Source: Tachypleus tridentatus (taxonomy: Eukaryota > Arthropoda > Merostomata > Xiphosura > Limulidae). Taken from it: 64,000 nt of DNA. Numbering within the stretch: the first letter of the stretch is position 1; the number at the start of each line of letters is the position of its first letter. Below, one piece after another: positions 22,241 to 33,880 of this stretch. Both the position numbers and the translations under genes were made by a program. The notes under the pieces are model-generated. The model was not told the DNA's origin. It saw only the letters and a list, made by a program, of their open reading frames with translations, and ran no database searches. The DNA lies in contig NC_134825.1 in NCBI RefSeq assembly GCF_004210375.1, positions 43,146,348 to 43,210,347 of the forward strand. The letters are read 5' to 3'.

Positions 22241-22520
22241 CACCTACACACACACTACATAAAAGTTTAGGTTTTGAACGCCGAGCTAGCAAGATGTGCT
22301 GAACTTCCTTTGCTAACACGATGTTTTCATTGCCGGGACTAACCTTGCCAGTTTCTCCGCCGGTAATCGTTAACGGCCTACCGTCGCACCTCTCGCCACT
22401 ACAGATAGCCACGTTTATCGCCCAGGCTAAACCTGGTGCAACCACAGACTCTTCCCGAACCCAGATACTAAGCCGAGGCGGAATTTTCCTCCAGCCTTCT
22501 ACACCAGCAGACCTATTATA
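22241..22520 (+). pseudogene. Pro/Ser-rich open frame cut by the Tc1 insertion
   Basis: A plus-strand frame starting with ATG at 22321 encodes GLTLPVSPPVIVNGLPSHL and continues to ILSRGGIFLQPSTPADL just before the transposon end at 22520. Its GC content is far above the neighbourhood. It resembles the start of a retrotransposon ORF1 in style (short hydrophobic motif, Pro/Ser-rich), but I do not recognise a family. The frame ends inside the Tc1 terminal repeat, so the transposon interrupted it. Confidence 0.4.
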
Positions 22521-23503
22521 CACCCTCGTGCAAATTAATTGAAACAAATGGTCATTTTACAATATTTTCAGCATGGCGGCCGATGTAGGCTCGCTGGACC
22601 CGCTGATTTCCTTTAATAGCCATTTTTTTACACAGACGGCGTCATTAGCTGTGTTTTGCAGTACAATCGATCTATTTTTGTGATATATGACGAAATTTTG
22701 AGAAACATTACGTCATTCGAAATTGCGTTAGAAGGGCAAAGAGACCAGTCAAAAAACAACTTTTTACCAACTGAATGAAGAAAAAACGGTATCAATGGGG
22801 TCTGAAATACAAGAACTGGACGCAAGAACAATGGAGGAAGGTGTTATTCATTTCTTCGTACAGGGTCAAAGAAGACTGCATGTTCGCAGATCTCCAGGTG
22901 AGAAACTTCGAGAATCTCACATCAATTAATTCGTAAAACATCCCTTGAAGAAGATGTTTTGGGGCTTTTTCAGCTACTATGGCGTCTGAGGCTTACATAT
23001 CGTAGAGAGTATGATGCGAGGACCATAGTACATCGAAGTTTTGCAGAAAAGAGTCGTTCCAGAATTGAAAAACAGATTTCCAGATGGATCTGGCATTTTT
23101 CAGCAAGATCTGGCTCCATGCCACACATCGAAACTTGTAAAGAATTTTATGACTACAATTCGAATAAAGGTGCTGGACTGGCCTGGAAACTCTCCAAATT
23201 TAAATCCTATTGAAAATCTGTAGGCGATTTGTAAAGAAAGACTTCGGGGAAAAGACTGTACAACGAAAGATAATCTAATTGAGGCCATAATTGAGGTTTT
23301 GGTACCGTGATCCAAAAATTAGTAAAGATTGCAGTCAACTCGTGGACTCGATGCCAAAGCGGATTAATAATCTTCTGAAAAATAAAAGTGGTCATATCAT
23401 GTATTAATTTGTGAGTAATGTTTGGATTCTCAGAAATAAAACACAAAAAATTGAAAAAATCGTAAGTTTCCGTCTTGTTTCAATTAATTTTCACAAGGGT
23501 GTA
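22519..23503 (+). mobile_element. Tc1-type transposon, complete ends, internally deleted
   Basis: The element is 22521-23501 (981 bp) with TA on both sides (22519-22520 and 23502-23503). Its 27 bp inverted repeats (CACCCTCGTGCAAATTAATT... and its near complement) have two mismatches. The plus-strand interior carries the C-terminal two thirds of a Tc1 transposase in several frames. These include FQQDLAPCHTSKLVKNFM, DWPGNSPNLNPIEN and KRINNLLKNKSGHIMY. The last two acidic catalytic residues are spaced as DD34E. The length, short of the usual 1.3-1.6 kb, and the stops show that it is non-autonomous. Confidence 0.95.
22860..23406 (+). pseudogene. Tc1 transposase pseudogene
   Basis: Conserved pieces are scattered over two or three frames: KHPLKKMFWGFFSYYG (about 22930-22980), RVVPELKNRFPDGSGIF, then the D-containing QQDLAPCH and the E-containing NPIEN. 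A stop replaces the Trp codon that normally follows NPIENL (TAG at 23221). The N-terminal paired-like DNA-binding domain is absent. Confidence 0.88.
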
Positions 23504-24925
23504 CTTGGAATACAGAAATCAAAGTCAGTTGTTCACTCACCAAGAGCCCCATGAACCTGTTCTCTGTTTTTCATAGAAGCGCCAATCCATCCATTAACCT
23601 GAACGAAATAAAGTATGCCATTGAAAAACGAAGTCCGAAATATACGTCGTTCACTGAATTTTCTCGAAATCCACCAATCAAGCCACCAGTTTCATCAAAA
23701 TAGTCACAACCACCAAGCACAGTGCGGACACCATTCTACGCAATGGATTATATTACCATATATTCCATTTCAGTGCCAAACGCCCTCGCCATTGCTCAAT
23801 CAAGCCAAGGATATCCAAACCCTACAGCCAACCACAAAATACTCCATCAACTAATGACTCGCCAAAGCCATTCACTGATCCACCACCGCTCAAAAGCAAT
23901 CAACCAGCAAGAGTACTCAAACTGACTCGTACAGCAAAATATCACAGAGCACTTAGACTACAACTCTAGATATCAATACATGCAATGCCTCAACTTCTAA
24001 CGAACATTTCCGTACAATAAGAGAAGAAACTGAAACCAATATCGCCAACAACCACCAAGCAATCCAGACTGAAGTAGACAACAAGCGACTCACCAGTCTC
24101 TCGTAAACTTCTTCAGGAAACCAAGCCAACTCTTCCAGTTACGACTTCCACACATTCTCCCGGAAACCTGAGACCATTATCCAACAAGATGTTGATATTG
24201 ATCTCACCAAGCAGGACTACCAACAACGCTACTCTTGAACCTAACCTCACCGCCTCTTTACACCAGTCATGTTTCTTCTAACATTAGTCTTTGATATGTA
24301 CCCCAGTTATTTTATGTTAGTATTTGTTAACCCTTGTATCTTTTTCCCTACAGATTGCTTCCGGGCATGGTCAGAGCATTTTTATTCGGCGCTTTGGCCG
24401 TGAAAGTGGGTTTTTTGGGGGTACACCTGTTTCCCCCCACAGCAAAATTTCAGTTTCATTAGATCTATTGATCCCAGACCTGAAAGGAGAGAAGCCCGTC
24501 TGTAAGTATCTAAATTCTAGTAAACTATAGTAATGTGTGTTAACTGTGCCTATGTACTGGCTTTGCATCTCCCTGCTCTTTCCGTTGTGACCACTACTAC
24601 GCCAACAGACATTGTTGAGAAAATATATGCTGCAGCTACTCGTTTAACTAATCGCAAGCTTTCCGGCTCGCCGAGCCCTTTCACCGCTTCAACCGACTCG
24701 TATCAAAGAGAACATAAACCTGTCAACGACAACCAAGGTAATTTAAACTTCTACCACCCTAGTTCAGTAAATAAGTTTTACTCCAGTTCAGTTAATAAGT
24801 TTCAAATTATGTGCTAAATTAACTTCAGCTGCGTGTGGGGTGAAGAGAAACAAGAGTTTCGGACCGCCCCAGGTTATTTTTCGTTCCCCTTCGGGGGAAC
24901 GAAATAGTAATTTAACCCGAATACC
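23504..24925. other. CA-rich unclassified stretch, probably retroelement-derived
   Basis: From 23560 to 24260 the plus strand is rich in C and A, with several overlapping short frames of Pro/Ser/Thr/Gln-rich composition (for example 23615-23854 and 23722-23925). Two frames follow, at 24324-24530 (FIRRFGRESGFFGGTPVSP) and 24533-24817. The composition and the flanking Penelope-type leader suggest a decayed retroelement, but I recognise no domain. Confidence 0.35.
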
Positions 24926-24929
24926 TACC

Positions 24930-25130
24930 TGCCAAGGAATTGGCAGACACACACTGACTTGAAGACGAAAAGCCGAAGACTTTCGAAACGTTGTCGTCTA
25001 CACTTGTGTCTCCACAACAGGCAGTTGTCGTCCATTCTACATAGTTTCATCATGAATACTCTGCCTGAACAATCTATCAAAGAAATGATTTCGAATCTTG
25101 ATTTTAAATAGTTTTGTTGTTGTTTTGAAA
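24930..25130 (+). mobile_element. Penelope-like 5' leader / terminal repeat fragment
   Basis: Plus strand: GAAGACGAAAAGCCGAAGACTTTCGAAACGTTGTC, in which the stem is closed by GCCGAAGA. The run CGAAACGTTGTCGTC is the hallmark of Penelope-like terminal repeats. It is followed by TTCATCATGAATACTCTGCC, which opens a short frame (MNTLPEQSIKEMISNLDFK) then a stop. No RT follows directly. Confidence 0.65.
24946..25009 (+). ncRNA. Hammerhead-like fold in Penelope leader
   Basis: A stem-I-like pairing can be drawn between GACACA...GAC (24946-24958) and GTC...TGTGTC (24994-25009). This encloses TTGAAGAC, a stem GAAAAG/CTTTC, then GAAAC and GTTGTC. The core departs from CUGANGA (U in place of C3, one extra base), so it is at best a degenerate hammerhead. 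It is inferred by eye only. Confidence 0.3.
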
Positions 25131-25353
25131 TAAAGGGCCATTTCATGACTAAACTTTTTTTTTTTATTTTGGTACTTTTTTATTCTTGATTGTTAATAGT
25201 TTATTTTAATATGTTTTAAATTATTTTTTAAGGTTTTCTTTCATGTTCTACTTTGTATTTTCGAGTTATATATTAAAGGGCTTATCTTTGTAATATATTT
25301 TACTGATTTATGTTTTTCATACGTAATTTTGATAAAGAGTTTTGTGTATACGT

Positions 25354-25632
25354 GAGCCCGGCATGGCCAAGCGCGTAAGGCGTGCGACTCTAATCCGAGG
25401 GTCGCGGGTTCGCGCCCGCGTCGCGCTAAACATGCTCGCCCTCCCAGCCGTGGGGGCGTATAATGTGACGGTCAATCCCACTATTCGTTGGTAAAAGAGT
25501 AGCCCAAGAGTTGGCGGTGGGTGGTGATGACTAGCTGCCTTCCCTCTAGTCTTACACTGCTAAATTAGGGACGGCTAGCACAGATAGCCCTCGAGTAGTT
25601 TTGTGCGAAATTCCAAAAAAAAAACAAACAAA
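25354..25632 (+). mobile_element. SINE-A copy, full length, GC-rich head subfamily
   Basis: Full copy from GAGCCCGGCATGGCCAAGCG to AAATTCCAAAAAAAAAACAAAC. The head carries GTGCGACTC and GTTCGCGCCCGCGTCGCG, the same variant as at 53260 and 63630. This marks a subfamily separate from copies with CTCGACTCG and GTTCGAATCC. Confidence 0.95.
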
Positions 25633-26755
25633 GTATACGTGCATGTGGTGTGAGCTTTAAATGTGAAACTGTTAAATATTTATTGCTTTGTATTACTACC
25701 TCTAAAAATATGTGAGGTTGGAAATACTTTTCATAATGTATTAATTGTTAACGATTTTAAACGTGAGAGTAAATCACACCACATTATTTATAAATAAGCA
25801 AAATGCTTTTATTATTTTTGAGTTTTAAAGCTATAGATAATTACTTCGATCTGAAGTTAGAAGGAAGGAAAAGGGGTTTTATACCTTTATATTTAATATA
25901 AACTTTTCAAACTTTCTCTCCATATTGAGTATATGTGATTAGTATGGAATGTTGGTAAGGGGAGCCACCAGGCACTCACTGAATTGAGTTGCATGATAAT
26001 GTTACATGAACGTAAATGTTGTTTGTAAGAAATATATGTGGTTTACTGTGTTAGTCTTGTATATAGACCATTTTCCTTGTGTTAGATTGCAAAATTTAAC
26101 GGTGACGTGAAAGCTTTCATAACTTAATAAGTGCATAGAGTGAATCTCTTTTTTAAATATGTATGATGAGAATGATCAACGATTAAGTAAACCAATACTT
26201 TGGTCTAACCTGAAATTATGCTATGGACACAATCTTACTGTATTTTCTCCAGACGTAATCCTTCCATGTTTTGGATATTAAGTAAAAACACATTCTTACT
26301 TAATAGGTGTACAATCTTGTATGATCATTTATATTTATTCATTGTTTTACACAAGATTTCATATACTTTCTTTACTCTTCCCACAGTATTTGCAAAACAA
26401 TTCTTTTTTGATCCTCCCATTTTGTGATAATTTGTATGAACCAATCGTTCCAATTATACCTTTTTAAAAAAACAAAACAAATTAAGATATTAAGTTGCAG
26501 TTTTTTAGGATTATGACTATGGATTAGATTTTCTATAGTTTATTTTAAATGTTATTTTTGTTCCGTTAACAGTGCATGGTGTTGAATTTCTAAATTCTGA
26601 GACTATATATAACTTAGAGCATATACAATGAAACAACATCTGAGGTGATGACAGTATCTTGTATAATGCAACAGAACCTAGGATTGGCCATCTCTTGAAC
26701 AAAGGTCTTTCACCAACCAAGTCAAAAGATACATTTGTATTCTCACTTTGCTCCA
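25633..26755. other. AT-rich, nothing recognised
   Basis: No coding or repeat similarity was seen. Short open frames here (for example 26218-26427 and 26517-26756 on opposite strands) look like chance in low-GC DNA. Confidence 0.45.
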
Positions 26756-29040
26756 AGTTCTGAGAAGCTGAAAGATGATTAAGAGAATACTTTGATGCTG
26801 CATCAAAAATAATCTCTATTGCTTACCTCCTACATAGGAGTATCAAGCAGCAAGGGTAGTTCATACTGGTAAAATCTACTCTTGGCACCAACCATTAGGC
26901 ATTCAGTAATTAGTCCAGAAATCATCAGATGCTGGTCAGAGTCATTTGTGATCAAGGCAAGAGATGAGATTCATATTCTGGACAAAGTCTGCTAGGCACA
27001 ATCATAATATCATCCAATAGAATGGCAAGCATTAAATTCTGTACCACAGCAAATGCAGAAGGGCTGGCAAAAAGTACTGGTTACACAGCTCAGGTTAGTT
27101 TAGAATAGTGGAAACTGAGTTTGACCACAAGTTCAGGCAGTCGGTTTGCACACAGAGGTATGGTGAATAGTTCTGACAGCAATTACCTTTACCACATGTG
27201 GTATGTGTTTATATGATATGCAGATAAGAGGTTAAGCTTAAAGTGTTATAATACATTCCAGACTAAGCTACCACTTCAGGCAACTATAAACTTTCTTTGG
27301 CAAATGGCATCAAGCTGAATATTAGTGGAAAGAATGTCCGACTCTGTTATTTACCAAATGAGAATGTTTTTCTCAGATTATGGTGCAGGTATAGATATCT
27401 TAGATATTGACTTAATGCTTAAGTTGACAGCCAGTTTTGCTGATGTAATATGTAAATTACAGTTCCATAGAAAAACAATAAAGTGCTAGTCAAAGTGCCC
27501 TCAAGAACAATGGAATTTGCAATGAGAAGAGGGTTGTTTCATTAAGAATACATATATATTCTTTATTTAACTGTCAGTGTAGACGAGTATGTTGTAGCCA
27601 TTATTTGCTGTCCAGGATCTTTGGGAAGAGCAACTGAATAAGACATATATTTTGGGTATCAGTTGAATTGCAACAAGCTAAAATGCAGCCATCTGAATCT
27701 CTCCAATGCATTACTAATTCACACAGTATCTGTAATTTGTATAATCAAATATAAGGACAGGATGATGTGCAGTAACCAACCTGTGATAAAACTAGTCATC
27801 CCTGGAGTTCAAAGACAAGATATTTCAGACCTTGCATAAAAATAGCCAAAGACTGGAGGGCACCAGATACTGTTGTATATGCTCCAAAATATGAAGGAAG
27901 TAAAGATGGCATAAACAGTGTACTACAGATGGGAAAAAATTGCTTCTTCAGCAATTGTAAATTATTCTTTGTAGCAAATTGTTCTGGAAAAAGTAGTTAT
28001 GAAGATATTCTAGGAAGCATCTGGTGATCATTTAATCAGATGACATATGTTCATTGTATTCTAATTAATTTTCTGGGATGATATGTAGAAATCATGAAAA
28101 TAGTTTGGTTAACAACTGAACATTTTCTAGGTATGTCTTGGTAAACCAAACAAACCATCATACCAAATTGGGTAAAGATCATTGAAGGGGGCAAAAATAA
28201 TAGTAAAAAATGCAAATACTCCCATAAAATTCACACTGAGCAAAACTGAAAATGTTTATGTATACCTCTATGGACCAAAGAAATCTCCAACAGTAGCAGG
28301 AAAAGTATGGATTAACAAAGGATTTGGAAGACATTTAAGTCTGGGCATAAGTTTAAAAAAAATGCAGTACAAGCTTGTTAAGGTAATCATTTAACTCTGG
28401 AATATGCATTAAGATGATAAAAATGAGAACTTTCAGCATAATTTAACATTTTGTTTACAGCAAGTCTTTGATAGAAACATACTATGTTCTGAACGAAAAA
28501 CAATAAAAACCTAGAATTACATATTTTCTCAAGTATTGAAACCTCATGGATGAAAAGTATAATAGCACAATTATGTAAATTTTACAAAATTTAGTTTCTA
28601 ATGGAAAAATTTACCAACTGCCATACCCAGTTCCAATGACTTACAACTAATGGTTTACATGTTAAAAGACCAGCCTTATATCAACCCCTGATTATAAGAC
28701 ATTGAAAGGTCAACTGGTTTGGTCACAAAAGTGTGCCAAATAGAGAAATAACAAACCTGTTAGTCACAGGTTTAGACTATACAACAATCATGAAAGTATT
28801 ACAGTTTTGAAATCATCTAGAGAGTGCTACATAAAAGGATGCCTTGTTCAGTCTGCCTTTGAAGATGTATCAATCATATTGTATGTAGACTTAATAGAGG
28901 AAATAAAATAGAAACTTCAATACTCTTAATCTATGATCATATTACACCATTAGTTGTAAATGCACTTGTCAACCTTTGACTATTTTAATTTATTGAATTG
29001 AATAAAGAATAACTTGCACTTTAGTTATAGTGTGCCCAGT
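26756..29040. other. Less AT-rich unannotated block
   Basis: The base composition is more balanced than on either side. The plus strand ends with AATAAAGAATAACTTGC near 29000, which includes a poly(A)-signal-like AATAAA. A 70-codon plus frame (28182-28394) has Lys-rich composition and no family resemblance. This could be a non-coding transcript, a 3' untranslated region or an old repeat. I cannot decide between them. Confidence 0.25.
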
Positions 29041-31985
29041 CTCTTTTTCCTTTAACAAAAAAGTTTTAATCACAGTTACATTAAGGAAGACACAGATTTT
29101 TACTTATTTTGTAATATATACTGTAAAGAAAATAGATTATTTCAATTTCAGTAATATACAAAACAGTTTAAAATTTCACTCAGATATGTGAAAATAATGA
29201 CAACAGACATATGCAATTTATATTTGTGCTCTTGTAAAATTCTGTTCCATGAAGTTACAACAGGATACTGTGTTTCACAACAACATTTTCTGCAAGACAT
29301 TTGAGCATCTGGAAGAAATGCTGTGTTCTACTAAATGTAGGTGTAAAGAATACATGCATATATATAACTTATGTTTAAATTAGGACCACATAAGAATTAT
29401 TATACTCTTACACAGGTAGCACAATTTTTCATATCTTTGTGTTGATATGAATATGAACACAGGCAAAACGAAAAACTGTTAGTAGTTATATGACTTTCCT
29501 GCAATATAAAAACTGCAGTATACATTATCATAAAAAGTTATATAAATGTAACATAGTTATCTGTAAATTATCACAATGGAGATTAACAAAATATACAGAA
29601 CTAATTGTACTGTAAGTGAAGGTACAATGACTGAAAATTCAAACTTAACATCACCTGTAATTTAGATTTTAACTGCATCAAAAATGTACATTACTTGTAA
29701 CTAAAGAGTTTTGAATTTAACTACATAACAAACATCAAAGCACAAAAATCATTGTGATATATACAACTGTGTATCATAGATCTGGTTATTCAAAGAAAAC
29801 TCATAAAAAGCTACATGTGTTACACTGGCAAGCTTGATTACAACATAGAATGATAAAACATGAATTATGCCTTAAACCTGAAATGAAACAAGAAAAATCA
29901 TAATTTAATGTAACAAGTAGTAGAATTTTTGTAGAGGTTCTATATAACTGATTTGCAAACTTGTACATGCTCAGTAATTACAGGACTGTTACAAAGAAAT
30001 TGAGAAATATGACAAATTATTTCAAAGAAAATAAACTATTAAAAGCTTTCTTCAGTTGAGATCTAATTTGTAAAATAGTGATTAATAAAGGATTAACAAT
30101 TATAATAATATTAAATACATTTTCAGTGTCATCCAACAATATTGAATTAAAAATTATTGAATATTTAACCTGTTATTATTGTAGACCAGACAGGTTAATA
30201 ATTTTACATTATTTGCATAAATTCCCTTTAGATTCAGTATTATCTACTAATCAAATAATCTAAATGTAAACTTGGAAAATATGCCAATAATTTATTTCAT
30301 TCTATACAAGTAAATCATAATCAGTATGTAATTTTGTTAAAGTTCTAAATGCAATTGACATTATTAACAAAATGAAAAAATTAATTCAAACATTTCATAT
30401 TTTTCAAGTCACACAAATTAATTATATTTGATAGGCACAAAATGATGTTTCAAGCAAAAAGGTTTTTATCTTTTTCAATACACAACTCACAGAGTTTTGT
30501 ACTTCAAAATAACCTAGTTACTGCTTTGTTTTTTTATATTAGGTTAAACGTTTTTAATAATAGATTTACAAACACACCACTTACGATTTTTACAAAAGTG
30601 AAATAAAAATAAAACCTCATGTTTTTTTAATGCAACACTCTACATATTTTTTGTGTACGTGTAAATAAAATGTCCACACATGAAATAACAGCATTTACTG
30701 AGTAGGTTTGCTTGACACCATTGTGATTCTTTACAACATAGAATACCAAGTATGTGTTTTTTAAAATTATTTTTCAGTGTTAAAACATTAAGGATAAAAG
30801 TTTTGAAAAAAATATTTTGAAATTATATATAAGGCATGTTTTCAAAGATATTCTGTAAAGCAACAATATGACGACTGGGTAAATGGTCAGTGGTGAAAAC
30901 ATAAACATTGAAAATCTCACAATGTATTTTTACACATCATCTACTGTGGAATTCTGGATACGAAACTCTCAAAATTTGTGTGAAACAATACACAGACTTC
31001 CAGCTCTAAAAGTTACAACAATAAATCTGTCTTTAATATACTGATGAATGTAAGAAGAAAATGCAAGAATTATCTAGAAAAAAAGGTAAATATATGCCTG
31101 AAGAAACAATTTGGAATTGTATATCCAATATTTAGTACCTGATTCTACTCTTGGAAGCACTGAAAACAACAAAAAAGAAATAAACCTTGTAATGAATACA
31201 TTCTGGTTGTTATTGTAAGTAACTGAGTTGGCCATTGAAAATAAAAGTTGTGTGAATGTTATTTTATTTACTGTATGAGTTTAACATAAAATTTAGAGAA
31301 ATAGCATTTGGTAATAACAACTACTATGCCTATTTATCTCTTTAATATGTACCTCATAAATCTCATTTTCATTTTTAATTGACATAAAAGAAGAAACGTA
31401 TTAAGTTTTAAAGACATGAGAAACAAATTTTGTTGTTGAGAATTTTAAAACTGTTCACTCTTACTTAAAAATCAGCTTGGGTGTAACATGGAACATGTTC
31501 TATACTTTGACTGATAGTGCAGGGATATTTTGGACACATGAACAGAAAAAAAGCTGCAATCACTCAACACTATCAGACCTAAAACAACCATAAGAAAGCC
31601 CCGAAACAATTAAATAAGTGGATACACATTGTAAGTAATCAATAAATTTGTTCAAACTAAAGAAATGGTCTTATTCTCTTATATTTTGTTACTAATTGTC
31701 TTTCAGTATTATTTTTCTACTTCCTCCTGCTACTCTAATTTTCAAAATATTCCTTGTACACCAATTAATGAAATGGTCAGCCTTAATAGACTTTAAAATA
31801 TCTGTTAATAAAGAACCTACTTTTTAGAAAATAAAAGTTTAGAGATGGCTTGAAAGGGTACTGAAGAAAATGTTATTATAAAATTATGTTTTTACTATGT
31901 ACAAGGAATTTACAGACACAGGAATATATGTATATATATACAGTATGGAAAAAAGAAGTCACGTGAATACAGATTGTTTAACAAC
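29041..31985. other. AT-rich intergenic, nothing recognised
   Basis: Long low-GC tract without coding similarity. A short (TA)n run lies near 31925-31942. Confidence 0.5.
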
Positions 31986-31989
31986 TAAG

Positions 31990-32960
31990 TAAAAGTATCT
32001 TCATATCCTGGGGTGTTGGTTTAGAGTAGAGCTGATTTATTCAATTAATACAGCTTCCTATGTTTTGTGTTTATTAAATTTAGGTTCTTTGTTGAAAATT
32101 ATAATGTTCTGTGTAGATATACTGTGATTGTTTGAGATACAATGGTGGTAAAGATGGGAGAATTTTTGATTATGTTTAATCAATCAAGTTTTTGATTTTC
32201 TTCCAGTTTGTCTGATGTATAGTTCTGGACACTTATTGCACATTATTTTATAAATGACATTGATATTGTATGCTTCTTTATGATTTTTATTTAGTAATGA
32301 TTTTGGTTTAGGACCAGGTTTTTGAGTGAGTTTGAAGTAAACAGGAATGTTATATTTAATGGTAAGTTTTCTCTGGGAGATGATTATTTTTAATCTGATT
32401 TTAGGGATAAATTGTAAACTGCAGTGTAATATTCTGTTGTTGTTTGGTGTATTAGTGTCAATCTTGTTTGTAAATTGAGATGTGAGGTTTTTGATTGGTG
32501 ATTGTGTGGAAATTTGTTGGTATGAATGAAGGAATACTTTTTAAAATAGATTTTTTCATCTATTTCATCAGTTAAGAAAAGTTTTGAAACAGTGTTTATA
32601 ATGTTTTTTTAGTATATTAATTTTTTGCTTGGATTTATAGGTGAAATTCAAAAAAACTTAATGGTCTGCAAAAGTGATTTTTTTTGTTTTGGTAACTGCT
32701 TGTTATCTTTTGTGTTCAGTGGTGAATTTAATGTTACAGTGAATACAGTTTTTGTATTAAAAAAAAGTATGTTTGTTAGAAGTAAATCCAGCAAAAGCAT
32801 CATTGGCACCTCCACATCAATATATGGGAGGTTAAAGCATGGATAGTATAGTTTCTCTTTTGTTCTGGGTCATAAATATGATGGCAAGAATATGTGAAAC
32901 AGAGATGCCGGTACTAAAACCATATATTTGGGGTAAGTTTTTGTTGTTGAAAATTTTCAT
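31990..32960 (-). mobile_element. Penelope-like element relic (RT motifs B/C to GIY-YIG)
   Basis: Minus-strand translation gives QIYGFSTGISVSHI (motif B, about 32890-32940) and PYIDVEVP in place of the YVDD box (about 32810). It continues with FPHNHQSKTS, then NVIYKIMCNKCPELYIRQTGRKSKT-like GIY-YIG blocks (32195-32280), and an EAVLIE tail near 32030. The order matches the element at 60672-62543, and the shared stretches align base by base in places. Heavily decayed. Confidence 0.82.
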
Positions 32961-33079
32961 GATGACATAATCTTGGTTGTTTTTGCGTTTTTTTCAAGAC
33001 CAGTAGCTAGCCCAACACAGTTTTTTTATTTAATGATTTTGTTCCCTATACTTGTTACATTTTTTTTTTACATTAGATG

Positions 33080-33480
33080 GTGTATATGGATTACTATGTT
33101 AGAGAGTTTATTCTAAAGCTTTATTTGAAAAGAATAATAATACAATATTGTGAAGGCTGTTTTGCTCTATTACATAATGATAAAATTATTGTTACTGCTA
33201 GAACTAGGAAGGTACTAGGCCTGTTGAAAGAGGATTATGAATGAAAATAACAGATCTCAGTTTAGGCTGTTTACAAGTTTCTAACTTTGGGTTGCTCTAA
33301 ATAGCTGAAAAGTGGCATATAAACTAGAGATAGAGCAACTATGCCAGGTAGCTCCTCATATCTAGCTTCGGATGACCTATAGAGAACAAAATCCTGGTGA
33401 CTCTTCTGTTGCTCTGACATGAGCATCTCTACAAATAGAGTGTTTCCCATCACACTCTCCGATAATACACCTGCATTACC
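33080..33480. repeat. Unclassified dispersed repeat, copy 1
   Basis: It shares a stretch with 43690-43990 and a shorter part with 44630-44770, all in the same orientation. Shared runs include GATAGCTGAAAAG-like TAGCTGAAAAGTGGCATAT and GAGATAGAGCAACTATGCCAG. Family not recognised. Confidence 0.7.
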
Positions 33481-33880
33481 TTGCACTTCAAATTAAAAGT
33501 CGTTTGGCAAATGTCCATCCCACTAGCAATACATGCAAATCATTCTGTAGCTCTTCAAAATCACCAGTAAAGCTACAAGTACCCAAGAGTTTAATGCTAT
33601 CATCAAACTTAATCTATTAGTTATATTCCTATCATTAATGTAAGCAAAAGGAAGAAAAAAAAAACCACTGACCCCTACAGCATCCAAATAAGGGTATGTC
33701 TTGTTGGACTCAACTCCAATAACAACGTTTTGCTTTCTTCAATAGAATGAAATCCTATATGTTTAATCCCATTAATCCAGTCTTCTCCAAATTTTACTAA
33801 AGAGATTGTCTTAGGTAATCTTTTATGTGGTACTTTATCAAAAGACTTTTGATATATCATCATTTTGTGTTAAGCAATAT
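33481..33880 (-). mobile_element. CR1-like LINE fragment
   Basis: The minus strand contains YQKSFDKVPHKRL and GEDWINGIKH (33760-33860), the RT motif A region of CR1-type LINEs (usually FQKAFDKVPHKRL). DDSIKLLG near 33590 resembles the post-motif-C block. Only RT sections remain, with frame breaks between them. Confidence 0.78.

Noticed and set aside
28182-28394. 70-codon plus-strand frame
   Set aside because: Lys-rich, no recognised domain, no splice or promoter context. Expected by chance in this composition.
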